Shown in pieces: positions 12,156-21,161 of a stretch of DNA of 64,000 bases. The DNA comes from Pseudomonadota bacterium (GTDB taxonomy: Bacteria; Pseudomonadota; Alphaproteobacteria; Rhizobiales; Xanthobacteraceae). Under the pieces are notes generated by a model. That model searched no databases and was not told where the DNA came from. It saw only the letters and a list, made by a program, of their open reading frames with translations. The stretch lies in the NCBI GenBank assembly GCA_023388935.1, contig JAEWFG010000012.1:1-64000 (forward strand), in the 5' to 3' direction. Positions within the stretch are counted from its first letter, which is position 1. Every line of letters begins with the position of its first letter. The translations under genes were made by a program, and so were the position numbers.

Positions 12156-12535
12156 GGCACCACTCACTCCAAGGTCTTCGCGGCCGGCGGTCAGGTCCAG
12201 GTTGGGACAAGCCAAGATAGGCCAAAGCCAATGCACCCGACAGCCCATCGTTGATGGGAAATGGCCCACTATTATTATAGTAAATCGAATTTTTGTTCAT
12301 TTCGAAGGTGTCGTGGGAAGAAGGCCGATTTTACAATAATTTATATAAATCAACTATTTATTGAAATTTCACCGACCGGCATGTGCGGCTTATGTTGTGG
12401 GCAATCTGAAATTCGTGTTTTGAGTACAGAAATTGTCCCACTTCTACAACTCGATCTGGCGCGCGGGCGGGCACACGCCAGACCTGCGCGGTCTGCCCAT
12501 TGCCGCCGCGCCGGTCTCCACTAGGTTAGCGCGCC
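12156..12535. other. Divergent intergenic region between metF and the flavin monooxygenase
   Basis: An AT-rich core at about 12268-12365 is unusual for this high-GC neighbourhood and probably holds promoters for both flanking genes. A short inverted repeat, CCCATCGTTGATGGG, is at 12243-12257. No ORF with codon bias and no riboswitch fold that I can name. Confidence 0.5.
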
Positions 12536-13549
12536 ATGATCCCGCTTTCAGTCCTCGACCTCTCGGTCGTCACCACAGACACGAAGCCCGCTGCGGCGCT
12601 CCGCAACAGCATCGACTTGGCGCGCCATGTCGATGGTCTCGGCTATGCCCGCTATTGGCTCGCCGAGCATCACAACCTCGCCTCGGTCGCGAGCCCCGCC
12701 CCCGATGTGATGATCGGGCAGATCGCGGCGGTGACGAAGCACATCCGCGTCGGCTCCGGCGGCGTCATGCTGCCCAACCACGCACCGCTGGTCGTCGCCG
12801 AGCGCTTCAAGATGCTGGAGGCCCTGTTTCCCGGCCGCATTGACCTGGGCCTCGGCCGCGCGCCCGGCACCGACGGCGCCACGGCCTACGCGCTCCGCAG
12901 CCGGCTCGACCGGCGCGAGGGCGACGACTTCCTGGAGCGGCTGCACGAATTGATCCTGTGGGAGACCCGCGAATTTCCCTCAGGCCACCCCTACAACAAT
13001 GTCGTCGCGATGCCTGACGACACGCCGCTGCCGCCGATCTGGCTGCTCGGCTCCAGCGACTATTCGTCGGAATTGGCCGCTCAGGTCGGCATGGGCTTTG
13101 CCTTCGCGCATCATTTCGCGTCCCACGATGCGATCGATGCGATGGTGCACTACCGCAACCGTTTTCAGCCTTCGGCCTGGCGCGCGAGCCCGCACGCGAT
13201 CCTCGCGGTCGCCGTCATCACGGCCGACACGGATGAAGAGGCCGAGAAACTCGCCGCCTCCTTCGATCTCAACCGCCTGCGCCGCGACCGCGGCCAATAT
13301 CTGCCGCTTCCGAGCGTCGAGGAGGCGCTGGCCTATCCCTATACGGACGCCGAGCGCATCTCGATCGCCCGCAACCGCTCGCGCCTGTTCGTCGGCAGCC
13401 CCGCGACGGTGCAGAAGAAGCTTCAGCCGCTGCTCGACGCGAGCAAGCCGGACGAATTGATGGTGATCACGGCTGTCTACGATCACGAGGCGCGGAAGAA
13501 GTCCTATTCGCTGCTGTCTGAGGCGTTTGGGCCGAAGCAGGCGGCTTAG
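12536..13549 (+). CDS. LLM-class flavin-dependent oxidoreductase (bacterial luciferase-like)
   Basis: A 337-residue single-domain protein of the luciferase-like monooxygenase family. Diagnostic blocks are ARYWLAEHHN near residue 40, the strand VGSGGVMLPNHAPL near residue 80, FPGRIDLGLGRAPGTD near residue 100, and PPIWLLGSSDYS in the second half. The family folds as a TIM barrel using FMNH2 or F420. The layout matches the MsnO/YhbW group, whose substrates are mostly unknown. It stands alone on the + strand, convergent with pheA. The substrate cannot be predicted. Confidence 0.9.
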   Translation: MIPLSVLDLSVVTTDTKPAAALRNSIDLARHVDGLGYARYWLAEHHNLASVASPAPDVMIGQIAAVTKHIRVGSGGVMLPNHAPLVVAERFKMLEALFPGRIDLGLGRAPGTDGATAYALRSRLDRREGDDFLERLHELILWETREFPSGHPYNNVVAMPDDTPLPPIWLLGSSDYSSELAAQVGMGFAFAHHFASHDAIDAMVHYRNRFQPSAWRASPHAILAVAVITADTDEEAEKLAASFDLNRLRRDRGQYLPLPSVEEALAYPYTDAERISIARNRSRLFVGSPATVQKKLQPLLDASKPDELMVITAVYDHEARKKSYSLLSEAFGPKQAA

Positions 13550-13582
13550 GCCGCTCTCGTGCCCCGGTATCGCGGCTTATGG

Positions 13583-13612
13583 GTCCCGAATCGCGTTTCG
13601 CGCGTCCGGGAC
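13583..13612. repeat. Hairpin between convergent genes
   Basis: GTCCCG at 13583-13588 pairs with CGGGAC at 13607-13612, with an inner TCGCG/CGCG stem. There is no long T-run on either side. The position between the ends of the LLM gene and pheA suggests a bidirectional stop; it also resembles a degenerate member of the palindromic repeat family. Confidence 0.5.
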
Positions 13613-13618
13613 ATGAGA

Positions 13619-14476
13619 CTAGTCCTGCGTCTCGCTAAACGTCGCCCGGAATGGGTGTCCCGGATAGACGCCGACGATACGGAATTCGCGCGAGAAAAAT
13701 TTCAGCTCCTCGATTGCGAAGGCGAGGCCCTTGTCTTCGGGGTGGCCGTCGACGTCGGCATAGAACTGCGTGGCGAAGAAATTGCCGTCGACCATGTAGC
13801 TCTCGAGCTTGGTCATGTTGACGCCGTTGGTGGCAAAGCCGCCGAGCGCCTTGTAGAGCGCGGCGGGCAGGTTGCGCACCCGGAATACAAAAGTCGTGAC
13901 CAGCGCGCCCGAGCCCTGCGCCGCCCATTTCGGCTCGCGCGCCAGCACCACGAAGCGCGTCGTGTTGTGCGACTCGTCCTCGACGTCCTCGGCGAGGATG
14001 TCGAGGCCGTAGATCTGCGCGGCGAGGCGCGAAGCGATCGCGGCGACGGACTTGTCCTTGCGCTCGGAAATGTCGCGGGCGCTGCCGGCCGTATCAGCGT
14101 GCACGATCGGCTTGATACCGAGCTTGCGGATGACGCGACGGCACTGGCCGAGCGCATGCACGTGGCTCTCGACGCTCTTGATGTCGGACAGCTTGGTCCC
14201 CTTGATCGCCATCAGCTGATGCCGGACAGGCAAGAACCATTCGCCGATGATGAAGAGGCCGGAGGCCGGCAGGAGGTGATGGATGTCCGCCACGCGGCCC
14301 GCGACCGAATTCTCGATCGGGATCATGCCGAGATCGGCCTCGCCCGAGGAGATCGCCGACAGCGCATCCTCGAAGGTGGCGCAGGGCAGCGGCTCGGCGT
14401 CGGGATAGGCCTCGACGATGGCGATGTGGGAATTGGCCCCAGGCTCGCCCTGGAATGCGATTTTCAGCTTGCTCAT
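13619..14476 (-). CDS. pheA: Prephenate dehydratase
   Basis: A 285-residue monofunctional PDT with no chorismate mutase domain. The catalytic domain opens with KIAFQGEPGANSHIA and carries MIPIENSVAGRV and SVAAIASRLAA. The substrate-binding NTTRFVVL motif (TRF) is near residue 165. The C-terminal ACT domain contains LPAALYKALGGFATNGVNMT and KLESYM, the ESRP-like element that binds phenylalanine for feedback control. It converts prephenate to phenylpyruvate. kdsB lies 38 bases upstream on the same strand, a likely operon. Confidence 0.96.
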   Translation of the reverse strand: MSKLKIAFQGEPGANSHIAIVEAYPDAEPLPCATFEDALSAISSGEADLGMIPIENSVAGRVADIHHLLPASGLFIIGEWFLPVRHQLMAIKGTKLSDIKSVESHVHALGQCRRVIRKLGIKPIVHADTAGSARDISERKDKSVAAIASRLAAQIYGLDILAEDVEDESHNTTRFVVLAREPKWAAQGSGALVTTFVFRVRNLPAALYKALGGFATNGVNMTKLESYMVDGNFFATQFYADVDGHPEDKGLAFAIEELKFFSREFRIVGVYPGHPFRATFSETQD

Positions 14477-14514
14477 GGTCAGTATTAGCTCCTGGTCGGC
14501 CTTGTAACAGCGGC

Positions 14515-15255
14515 TCAGGATTTGGAAAGTATGCTGCGCGCGGTCTCGAGGTCCGCCGGCGTGTCGACCCCGCGGGGGACGGTGTCGACGATGGTGAAAT
14601 CGATGCGCATTCCGGCTTCCAGCGCCCGGAGCTGTTCGAGCTTCTCCTGCAACTCCAGCGGCGAGGGCGGTAGCGAGACGTAGCGCTCCAGCGCGGCGCG
14701 GCGATAGGCGTAGAGGCCGATATGGTGGTAGCGCGGTCCGTCACCGGTCGGAGCGGTCGCACGGGTGAAATAAAGTGCGCGCATGCGCCTGCCTCCGAGC
14801 GAGGTTCCGATCGCCTTCACGACGCTCGGCGCGAGGTCCTCCTCCTCGGTATGGATCTGCGAAGCCAGCGTGGCGATGTCCACGGCCGGGTCTTCCAGCG
14901 GCGGCAGCACGTCGCGGATGTTGCCGGTCGTGATCGTCGGGAAATCGCCCTGGAGATTGACCACGATCTCGGCATATCCGGCGGGATCGAGCTTCTGCAT
15001 GGCCTCGTGGATACGGTCGGACCCGGAGGGGTGCTCCGGGCGGGTCATCACGGCCTCGCCGCCATGGGCAGATACGACCGAGGCGATCTCGGCCGTGTCG
15101 GTTGCCACCGCAACCCGGCCGATCCCGGCGGCCTCGGCACGGCGCATCACGTGCACGATCATCGGCAGGCCCGCGATGTCGGCGAGCGGCTTGCCGGGCA
15201 GGCGGGTGGCGGCCATGCGGGCCGGGATCAGCACCAGGATGCGGGGATCGATCAT
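14515..15255 (-). CDS. kdsB: 3-deoxy-manno-octulosonate cytidylyltransferase
   Basis: Start ATG at 15255 gives 246 residues, the normal KdsB length; the frame is open much further upstream but without similarity. Motifs are ILVLIPARMAATRLPGKPLA at the N-terminus (CTP-binding signature), VATDTAEIASVV, VMTRPEHPSGSDRIHEA and INLQGD-like VVNLQGDFP, with the C-terminal HIGLYAYRRAAL. It activates KDO as CMP-KDO for lipid A inner-core synthesis in the cytosol. It precedes pheA; the divergent cycM starts about 220 bases away. Confidence 0.96.
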   Translation of the reverse strand: MIDPRILVLIPARMAATRLPGKPLADIAGLPMIVHVMRRAEAAGIGRVAVATDTAEIASVVSAHGGEAVMTRPEHPSGSDRIHEAMQKLDPAGYAEIVVNLQGDFPTITTGNIRDVLPPLEDPAVDIATLASQIHTEEEDLAPSVVKAIGTSLGGRRMRALYFTRATAPTGDGPRYHHIGLYAYRRAALERYVSLPPSPLELQEKLEQLRALEAGMRIDFTIVDTVPRGVDTPADLETARSILSKS

Positions 15256-15474
15256 CGGTTCAAGGGCCTGGAAACGGGACGTTTTCCGCGTCGAGAAATG
15301 GAATGGGGATGGCCTGAAAGCCGTGTCGCTTATACGGGTTGCCAGACCCCGGGCAAACCGATATCTCAATGGCAAAACTCGGGGGAAAGACAAGGAACGT
15401 GTGATTCTCCCGAGGCTCGTCCTGGCGGCCGCCCGGCCGCTTGATACTTCTTGCGGTGTGGGGCCTAGCCGGAA

Positions 15475-16026
15475 ATGGACTCTTTCGAACTCAATAAGAT
15501 TCTCGGTGCCGTGCTCGGCACTTGTCTCATTCTGCTGGTAACCAGCTTCACCGCCCAGGCGTTGTTCTCGCCCAAGATGCCGGAAAAGCCGGGCTTCGAG
15601 ATCGCTGTGAAGGAAGCGGCAGGCGACAAGGGCGGCGCAGGCGCTGCTCCCGCGGCCTCTGAGCCGATCGAAAAGCTGCTCCAGACCGCCTCCGTCGAGA
15701 AGGGCGCTGCCGCTGCCAAGAAGTGCGCCGCCTGCCACACCTTCGAGAAGGGCGGTCCGAACCGCGTCGGTCCGAACCTCTATGGCATCGTCGGCGAGCC
15801 AAGGGGCGAAGGACGCGGGTTCAATTTCTCGGCTGCGATGAAGGCGAAGGGCGGCACCTGGACCTTCGACGATCTCAACAAGTTCATTGCCAATCCGAAG
15901 GGCTTCATCCCGGGCACCGCCATGGGTTTCGCCGGTATTGCGAAGGATTCCGAGCGCGCCGACGTCATTGCCTATCTGAATTCGCTGTCGGAGCATCCGC
16001 AGCCGCTGCCGACGGCGTCGAAGTAA
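15475..16026 (+). CDS. cycM: Membrane-anchored cytochrome c (CycM type)
   Basis: A 183-residue protein. An uncleaved N-terminal membrane segment (ILGAVLGTCLILLVTSFTAQ, about residues 9-28) is followed by an Ala/Gly/Pro-rich linker and one class I cytochrome c domain. That domain has the heme motif CAACH (about residues 83-87) and the axial methionine region FIPGTAMGFAGI. Size and layout fit Bradyrhizobium CycM, the c552 that passes electrons from the bc1 complex to the aa3 oxidase at the periplasmic face. It appears monocistronic, with its own terminator. Confidence 0.93.
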   Translation: MDSFELNKILGAVLGTCLILLVTSFTAQALFSPKMPEKPGFEIAVKEAAGDKGGAGAAPAASEPIEKLLQTASVEKGAAAAKKCAACHTFEKGGPNRVGPNLYGIVGEPRGEGRGFNFSAAMKAKGGTWTFDDLNKFIANPKGFIPGTAMGFAGIAKDSERADVIAYLNSLSEHPQPLPTASK

Positions 16027-16054
16027 GGCCTCAAGAACCCATCTTGGAACAGGC

Positions 16055-16083
16055 GGCCAGGCTGAAAAGCCTGGCCGTTTCCT
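16055..16083 (+). terminator. Rho-independent terminator of cycM
   Basis: GGCCAGGCT (16055-16063) pairs perfectly with AGCCTGGCC (16068-16076) around a GAAA loop, followed by GTTTCCTT. It lies 29 bases after the cycM stop. Confidence 0.9.
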
Positions 16084-16237
16084 TATGTGGACCTCGCGAG
16101 TCCGTTATCGGGGCGTTTGGCCGCAGCGAACCGCTGTCCAGGGCTTCCAAGATGAGGAAAAAGCAACGTGCGCGGTCGAAACCTCGCCTATATTGAACAC
16201 TTAAAGGGGTAACCTCCTTCAAGACAGGGATGTTGAT

Positions 16238-18148
16238 TTGGCCATTACCCGACGCGATCTCCTGCTCACCGGCACTGCCGCCGCAGCGCTCTCCGCCCTC
16301 GGTTCCAGGGTGGGCATTCCCGTCATCGGCGCAGCGGAGGCGCAGTCGGCGGGTGAACTGCCTTCAAGTGAGCTGCCCTGGCGCCACGCGCTGTCGCTGT
16401 TCGGCGACATCAGGTACCCCGCCGGCTTCAAGCGCTTCGACTACGTCAATCCGGATGCGCCCAAGGGCGGCGTTGCCCGCCTGATCTCGCTCGGGACCTT
16501 CGACAATTTCAACGTCGCTGTTGCCGGCATCAAGGGCTCGCTCGCCCCGGCGGCGGCGATGATCTACGAAACGCTGATGACCCGCGCGCTGGACGAGGTC
16601 GCGACCGAATATGGCGAGCTCGCGGAGTCCGCGCAGCATCCGGACGACTTTTCCTGGGTGACCTATCGCCTGCGCAAGGAAGCGCGCTGGCACGACGGCA
16701 AGCCGGTGACGCCGGAGGACGTGATCTTCTCACTGGAGTCTCTGAAGAAGCTGAGCCCGATGTACGCCTCTTACTATCGTCACGTGGCGAAGGTGGAGAA
16801 GAGCGGCGAGCGCGACGTGAAATTCACTTTCGACGCGCCCGGCAATCGCGAATTGCCGACCATCGTGGGCGAGCTCACCGTGCTGCCGAAGCACTGGTGG
16901 GAGGGCACCGATGCGCAGGGACGCAAGCGCGACATCAGTGCGACCACGCTGGAGCCGCCGCTCGGCTCCGGTCCCTACAAGATCAAGGAGTTCGTCCCCG
17001 GGCGCTCGATCAAGCTCGAGCGCGTGAAGGATTATTGGGGCGCCAACGTCCCGAGCCAGGTAGGCACCAACAATTTCGACGAGCTGCGCTACGAGTTCTT
17101 CCGCGACAACCTTGTCGCGCTGGAGGCGTTCAAGGCCGACCAGGCCGACTGGATCGCGGAAAACTCCGCCAAGCAGTGGGCGACCGCATACGACTTCCCG
17201 GCGGTCGCCGACAAGCGAGTGATCAAGGAAGAATTCCCGATCAACGATTCCGGCCGCATGCAGGCCTTCGTCTTCAACATCCGGCGTGAACAGTTCAAGG
17301 ACGCGCGCCTGCGCCGCGCCTTCAACTATGCCTTCGATTTCGAGGAGATGAACAAGCAGCTCTTCTATGGCCAGTACAAGCGCATCAACAGCTATTTCGA
17401 GGGGACCGAACTCGCCTCCTCCGGCCTGCCCGAGGGGCAGGAGCTGCAGATCCTTCAGACCGTCAAGGACAAGGTGCCGCCGGAGGTTTTCACCACGGCC
17501 TACCAGAATCCCGTCGGCGGCAATCCGGAAGCGGTGCGTGCCAATCTGCGCGAGGCGGCGAAGCTGCTGAAGGAGGCCGGCTTTGAGGTGCGTGACCACA
17601 AGCTCGTTGGTGGCTCCGGCAAGCCGCTGACGGTCGAAATCCTGGTGCAGGATCCGTCGTCGGAGCGTATCGCGCTGTTCTACAAGCCGTCGCTGGAGCG
17701 GATCGGCGTCAGCACCTCGATCCGCGTCGTCGACGACGCACAATACCAGAACCGGCTGCGCAGCTTCGACTTCGACATGATCATCGACCAATGGGGCCAG
17801 TCGCTCTCGCCCGGTAACGAGCAGCGCGAGTTCTGGGGCTCGCAGGCAGCCGACATGCCGGGGGCGCGCAACACCATCGGCATCAAGAATCCCGCGGTCG
17901 ACGCACTGATCGAGAAGGTGATCTATGCCAAGAACCGCGGCGAGCTGGTCGCCGCCACTCACGCGCTCGATCGCGTGCTGTTGTGGAATTTCTATCTCGT
18001 GCCGCAATTCACCTACGGCTTCTCCCGCTACGCCCGCTGGGATCGCTTCAGCCATGCCGAGCCGTTGCCGAAATACGGCCGGTCCGGCCTGCCGACGCTG
18101 TGGTGGTATGATGCCGAAAAGGCGGCGCGCATCGGAAAACGCTCTTGA
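16238..18148 (+). CDS. yejA: Extracellular solute-binding protein, YejA-like, first of tandem pair
   Basis: A 636-residue family 5 (oligopeptide) binding protein. The TTG start at 16238 yields a Tat-type signal, MAITRRDLLLTG, with a hydrophobic Ala/Leu stretch; the nearby ATG at 16230 is in another frame. Mature-protein hallmarks are RFDYVNPDAPKGGVARLIS, ARWHDGKPVTPEDVIFSLE, PLGSGPYKI, a VKDYWGANVP block and the C-terminal WYDAEKAA. It binds peptides in the periplasm for the YejBEF permease encoded downstream. Its stop overlaps a possible upstream TTG of the second binding protein gene, so translation is probably coupled. Substrate class (oligopeptides or microcin C-like peptides) follows from the family. 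Confidence 0.9.
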   Translation: MAITRRDLLLTGTAAAALSALGSRVGIPVIGAAEAQSAGELPSSELPWRHALSLFGDIRYPAGFKRFDYVNPDAPKGGVARLISLGTFDNFNVAVAGIKGSLAPAAAMIYETLMTRALDEVATEYGELAESAQHPDDFSWVTYRLRKEARWHDGKPVTPEDVIFSLESLKKLSPMYASYYRHVAKVEKSGERDVKFTFDAPGNRELPTIVGELTVLPKHWWEGTDAQGRKRDISATTLEPPLGSGPYKIKEFVPGRSIKLERVKDYWGANVPSQVGTNNFDELRYEFFRDNLVALEAFKADQADWIAENSAKQWATAYDFPAVADKRVIKEEFPINDSGRMQAFVFNIRREQFKDARLRRAFNYAFDFEEMNKQLFYGQYKRINSYFEGTELASSGLPEGQELQILQTVKDKVPPEVFTTAYQNPVGGNPEAVRANLREAAKLLKEAGFEVRDHKLVGGSGKPLTVEILVQDPSSERIALFYKPSLERIGVSTSIRVVDDAQYQNRLRSFDFDMIIDQWGQSLSPGNEQREFWGSQAADMPGARNTIGIKNPAVDALIEKVIYAKNRGELVAATHALDRVLLWNFYLVPQFTYGFSRYARWDRFSHAEPLPKYGRSGLPTLWWYDAEKAARIGKRS

Positions 18149-18162
18149 GGAAGCAATTGCGC

Positions 18163-20055
18163 ATGGCGCAGCTTTCACGCCGGCATGTGTTGGCCTTGGG
18201 TGTCGGCGGCGTGTTCAGCGCCGCCGCGCTCCGTGGCGCGGCGGCGTCGGAGGTGCCGGCCGAAGCCCACGGCATCTCCGCCTTCGGCGATCTCAAATAT
18301 CCCGCCGACTTCCACCATTTCGACTATGTCAATGTCGACGCGCCGAAAGGAGGCTTATTCTCTCTGATTCCGTCGACGCGCGGCTACAACCAGTCCCTTT
18401 TCACCTTCAATTCGCTCAACGCCTTCGTTCTGAAGGGCGAGGGCGCACAGGGCATGGACCTGACCTTCGTCTCACTGATGGCGCATGCCGGCGACGAGCC
18501 TGACGCGATGTATGGCTTTGCCGCGAAGTCGGTGCGGATCTCTCCCGACAAGCTCGGCTATCGCTTCACGATGCGGCCCGAGGCAAGATTTCATGACGGC
18601 TCGAAGCTGACCGCCCATGACGTCGCGTTCTCGATCAACGTGCTGAAGGAGAAGGGTCATCCGCTGATCCAGATCCAAATGCGTGACGTCAAGGGTGCCG
18701 AGGCGCTCGACGATGCGACCGTGGTCGTTACCTTTGCCGAGAAGCGTGCGCGTGACGTACCGCTGTACGTGGCGGGCCTGCCGATCTTCTCCAGAGCCTA
18801 TTACGCGAACCGGTCGTTCGAGGAGACCACGACCGACACGCCGCTGGGCTCCGGTCCCTACAAGGTCGGCAAGTTCGAGATCAACCGCTTCGTCGAGTTC
18901 GAGCGGGTCGAGGATTGGTGGGGCGCCGAGCTGTCGGTCTGCCGCGGCAGCAACAATTTCGACGTGATCCGCTACGAATTCTATCGCGACCGCGACGTCG
19001 CCTTCGAAGGCTTCACCGGCAAGAATTACCTCTACCGGGAGGAATTCACCTCGCGCATCTGGGCGACGCGCTACGATTTTCCCGCCGTCAAGGACGGCCG
19101 CGTCAAGCGCGAAGAGGTGCCGGATCAAACGCCATCCGGCGGCCAGGGTTGGTTCATCAACACGCGGCGAGACAAGTTCAAGAATCCGAAGGTTCGCGAA
19201 GCGCTGAACTATGCGTTCGACTTCGAATGGACCAACAAAACCATCATGTACGGCGCCTATGCGCGAACGCGCTCGCCGTTCCAGAATTCGGACCTCGTCG
19301 CGGAGGGGCCGCCTTCGCCCGAGGAGTTGAAGCTGCTCGAACCCTTCCGCGGCCAAGTGCCTGATGAAGTCTTCGGCGAACCGTTCGTGCCGCCGGTGTC
19401 GGACGGCTCCGGTCAGGATCGTGCGCTGTTGCGCAAGGCGCAGCAACTGCTTCAGGAGGCGCTGCTTCCGGTCAAGGACGGCAAGCGGCTGTTGCCGAAT
19501 GGCGAAGTCTTCAGCATCGAGTTCCTGACCGATGAGGCATCGTTCCAGCCGCACCACGCCTCGTTCCTCAAGAATCTAAACATGCTTGGTATCGAAGCGA
19601 ACCTGCGCCTCGTCGATGCCGTCCAGTATCGCGCGCGGGTCGAATCCTTCGATTTCGACGTGGCCACAAACCGCCTGACGATGTCGGCGACGCCCGGCGA
19701 CAGCTTGCGAACTTACTTCACCTCACAGGCCGCGGCGACGAAGGGATCGTACAATCTTGCTGGCGCCGCCAGTCCCGCGCTCGACGCGTTAGTCGAGAAG
19801 GCAATGGCGGCGGAAACGCGCAATGACCTGACCGTTGCCTGCCGCGCGATCGACCGCGTCTTCCGCGCCGGCCGCTACTGGGTGCCGCAATGGTACAATA
19901 CCAGCCATCGCCTCGCCTATTGGGATCAGTTTGCTCATCCGGCCAACCTGCCGCGCTATGCCCTCTCCGACTACGCGAGTGGTGTGGGTGAGCGGACCTT
20001 GTGGTGGTATGATCCCACAAAGGCGGCCAAGCTCGAGCAGGCGAAACAGCCATGA
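18163..20055 (+). CDS. yejA: Extracellular solute-binding protein, YejA-like, second of tandem pair
   Basis: ATG 18163, with GAGGAAG nine bases upstream, is preferred over a TTG at 18145. The 630-residue product has its own Tat signal, LSRRHVLALG. It is clearly paralogous to the preceding protein: FHHFDYVNVDAPKGG, PEARFHDGSKLTAHDVAFS, PLGSGPYKVG, VEDWWGAEL and WWYDPTKAAK align block by block. By eye identity is well below half, so the duplication is old and specificity has probably diverged. Its stop overlaps the yejB start by four bases. Two receptors feeding one permease would widen the peptide range. Confidence 0.9.
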   Translation: MAQLSRRHVLALGVGGVFSAAALRGAAASEVPAEAHGISAFGDLKYPADFHHFDYVNVDAPKGGLFSLIPSTRGYNQSLFTFNSLNAFVLKGEGAQGMDLTFVSLMAHAGDEPDAMYGFAAKSVRISPDKLGYRFTMRPEARFHDGSKLTAHDVAFSINVLKEKGHPLIQIQMRDVKGAEALDDATVVVTFAEKRARDVPLYVAGLPIFSRAYYANRSFEETTTDTPLGSGPYKVGKFEINRFVEFERVEDWWGAELSVCRGSNNFDVIRYEFYRDRDVAFEGFTGKNYLYREEFTSRIWATRYDFPAVKDGRVKREEVPDQTPSGGQGWFINTRRDKFKNPKVREALNYAFDFEWTNKTIMYGAYARTRSPFQNSDLVAEGPPSPEELKLLEPFRGQVPDEVFGEPFVPPVSDGSGQDRALLRKAQQLLQEALLPVKDGKRLLPNGEVFSIEFLTDEASFQPHHASFLKNLNMLGIEANLRLVDAVQYRARVESFDFDVATNRLTMSATPGDSLRTYFTSQAAATKGSYNLAGAASPALDALVEKAMAAETRNDLTVACRAIDRVFRAGRYWVPQWYNTSHRLAYWDQFAHPANLPRYALSDYASGVGERTLWWYDPTKAAKLEQAKQP

Positions 20056-21161
20056 CCGCCTATATCGCCCGCCGCATCCTCCTGATGATCCCGACCTTGC
20101 TCGGAATCCTCTTTGTCTCCTTCGTCGTCGTGCAGTTCGCGCCGGGCGGTCCGGTCGAGCGCGTGATCGCACAGTTGTCTGGCGCCGATACCGGCGGCAG
20201 CTCGCGTATTTCGGGTGGCGGCGATTTCGCGCAGCGTGCGCCGGGCCAGCTCGGCGCCGGCGGCGATGCCATCAATTCGAAATATCGTGGCGCGCAGGGA
20301 CTCGACCCCGACTTCATCAAGAAGCTGGAGGTGCAGTTCGGCTTCGACAAGCCGGCACCGGAACGCTTCGCGCTGATGGTCTGGAATTTCGCCCGCTTCG
20401 ATTTCGGGAAGAGCTATTTCCGCGACGTTAGCGTGATCCAGTTGATCAAGGAGAAGCTGCCGGTCTCGATCTCGCTCGGCATCTGGTTGACTCTGATTAC
20501 CTATCTGATCTCGATTCCGCTCGGTATCCGCAAGGCGGTGAAGGACGGAACGCGCTTTGACACCTGGACGTCCGCGGTGATCATCATCGGATTCGCGATC
20601 CCCGGCTTCCTGTTCGCCATTTTGCTGATCATCCTGTTCGCCGGCGGTTCCTTCTTCAACCTGTTTCCGCTGCGCGGCCTGACTTCCGACGGCTGGTCGC
20701 AATTTCCCTGGTACTGGAAGATCATCGACTATTTCTGGCACCTCACCTTGCCGCTGATCTCGATGGGCCTGAGCGCATTCGCGACCATGACGCTGCTCAC
20801 CAAGAACTCGTTCCTGGACGAGATCCGCAAGCAATACGTCATGACCGCACGCGCCAAGGGATGCAGCGAGGGCCAGGTGCTCTATGGCCACATCTTTCGC
20901 AACGCGATGCTGATCGTGATCGCGGGGTTCCCGGGTGCCTTCATCCACGCCTTCTTCTCCGGCTCGCTCCTGATCGAGACCATTTTCTCGCTCGACGGGT
21001 TGGGCCTGCTCAGCTTCGAGAGTGTGCTCAACCGCGACTATCCCGTGGTGTTCGGTACGCTCTACATCTTTTCGCTCGTCGGTCTCGTGGTCAATCTGAT
21101 CTCCGATCTGACCTATATGTGGATCGATCCGCGGATCGATTTCGAGGCGCGGGAGGTCTGA
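20052..21161 (+). CDS. yejB: Peptide ABC transporter permease, YejB-like
   Basis: A 369-residue inner-membrane permease. The N-terminal helix MTAYIARRILLMIPTLLGIL is followed by a ~90-residue periplasmic loop (about residues 35-100) that is longer than in Dpp/Opp permeases and typical of YejB. The BPD-transp-1 domain has the EAA-type loop MTARAKGCSEGQVLYGHIFRNAM. It pairs with YejE to form the channel. ATGA overlaps join it to the binding protein before and yejE after. Confidence 0.92.
   Translation: MTAYIARRILLMIPTLLGILFVSFVVVQFAPGGPVERVIAQLSGADTGGSSRISGGGDFAQRAPGQLGAGGDAINSKYRGAQGLDPDFIKKLEVQFGFDKPAPERFALMVWNFARFDFGKSYFRDVSVIQLIKEKLPVSISLGIWLTLITYLISIPLGIRKAVKDGTRFDTWTSAVIIIGFAIPGFLFAILLIILFAGGSFFNLFPLRGLTSDGWSQFPWYWKIIDYFWHLTLPLISMGLSAFATMTLLTKNSFLDEIRKQYVMTARAKGCSEGQVLYGHIFRNAMLIVIAGFPGAFIHAFFSGSLLIETIFSLDGLGLLSFESVLNRDYPVVFGTLYIFSLVGLVVNLISDLTYMWIDPRIDFEAREV

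Noticed and set aside
12156..12535. Possible SAM or cobalamin riboswitch before metF-metH
   Set aside because: I found no B12-box or SAM-II pseudoknot pattern; only AT-rich sequence and one short inverted repeat.
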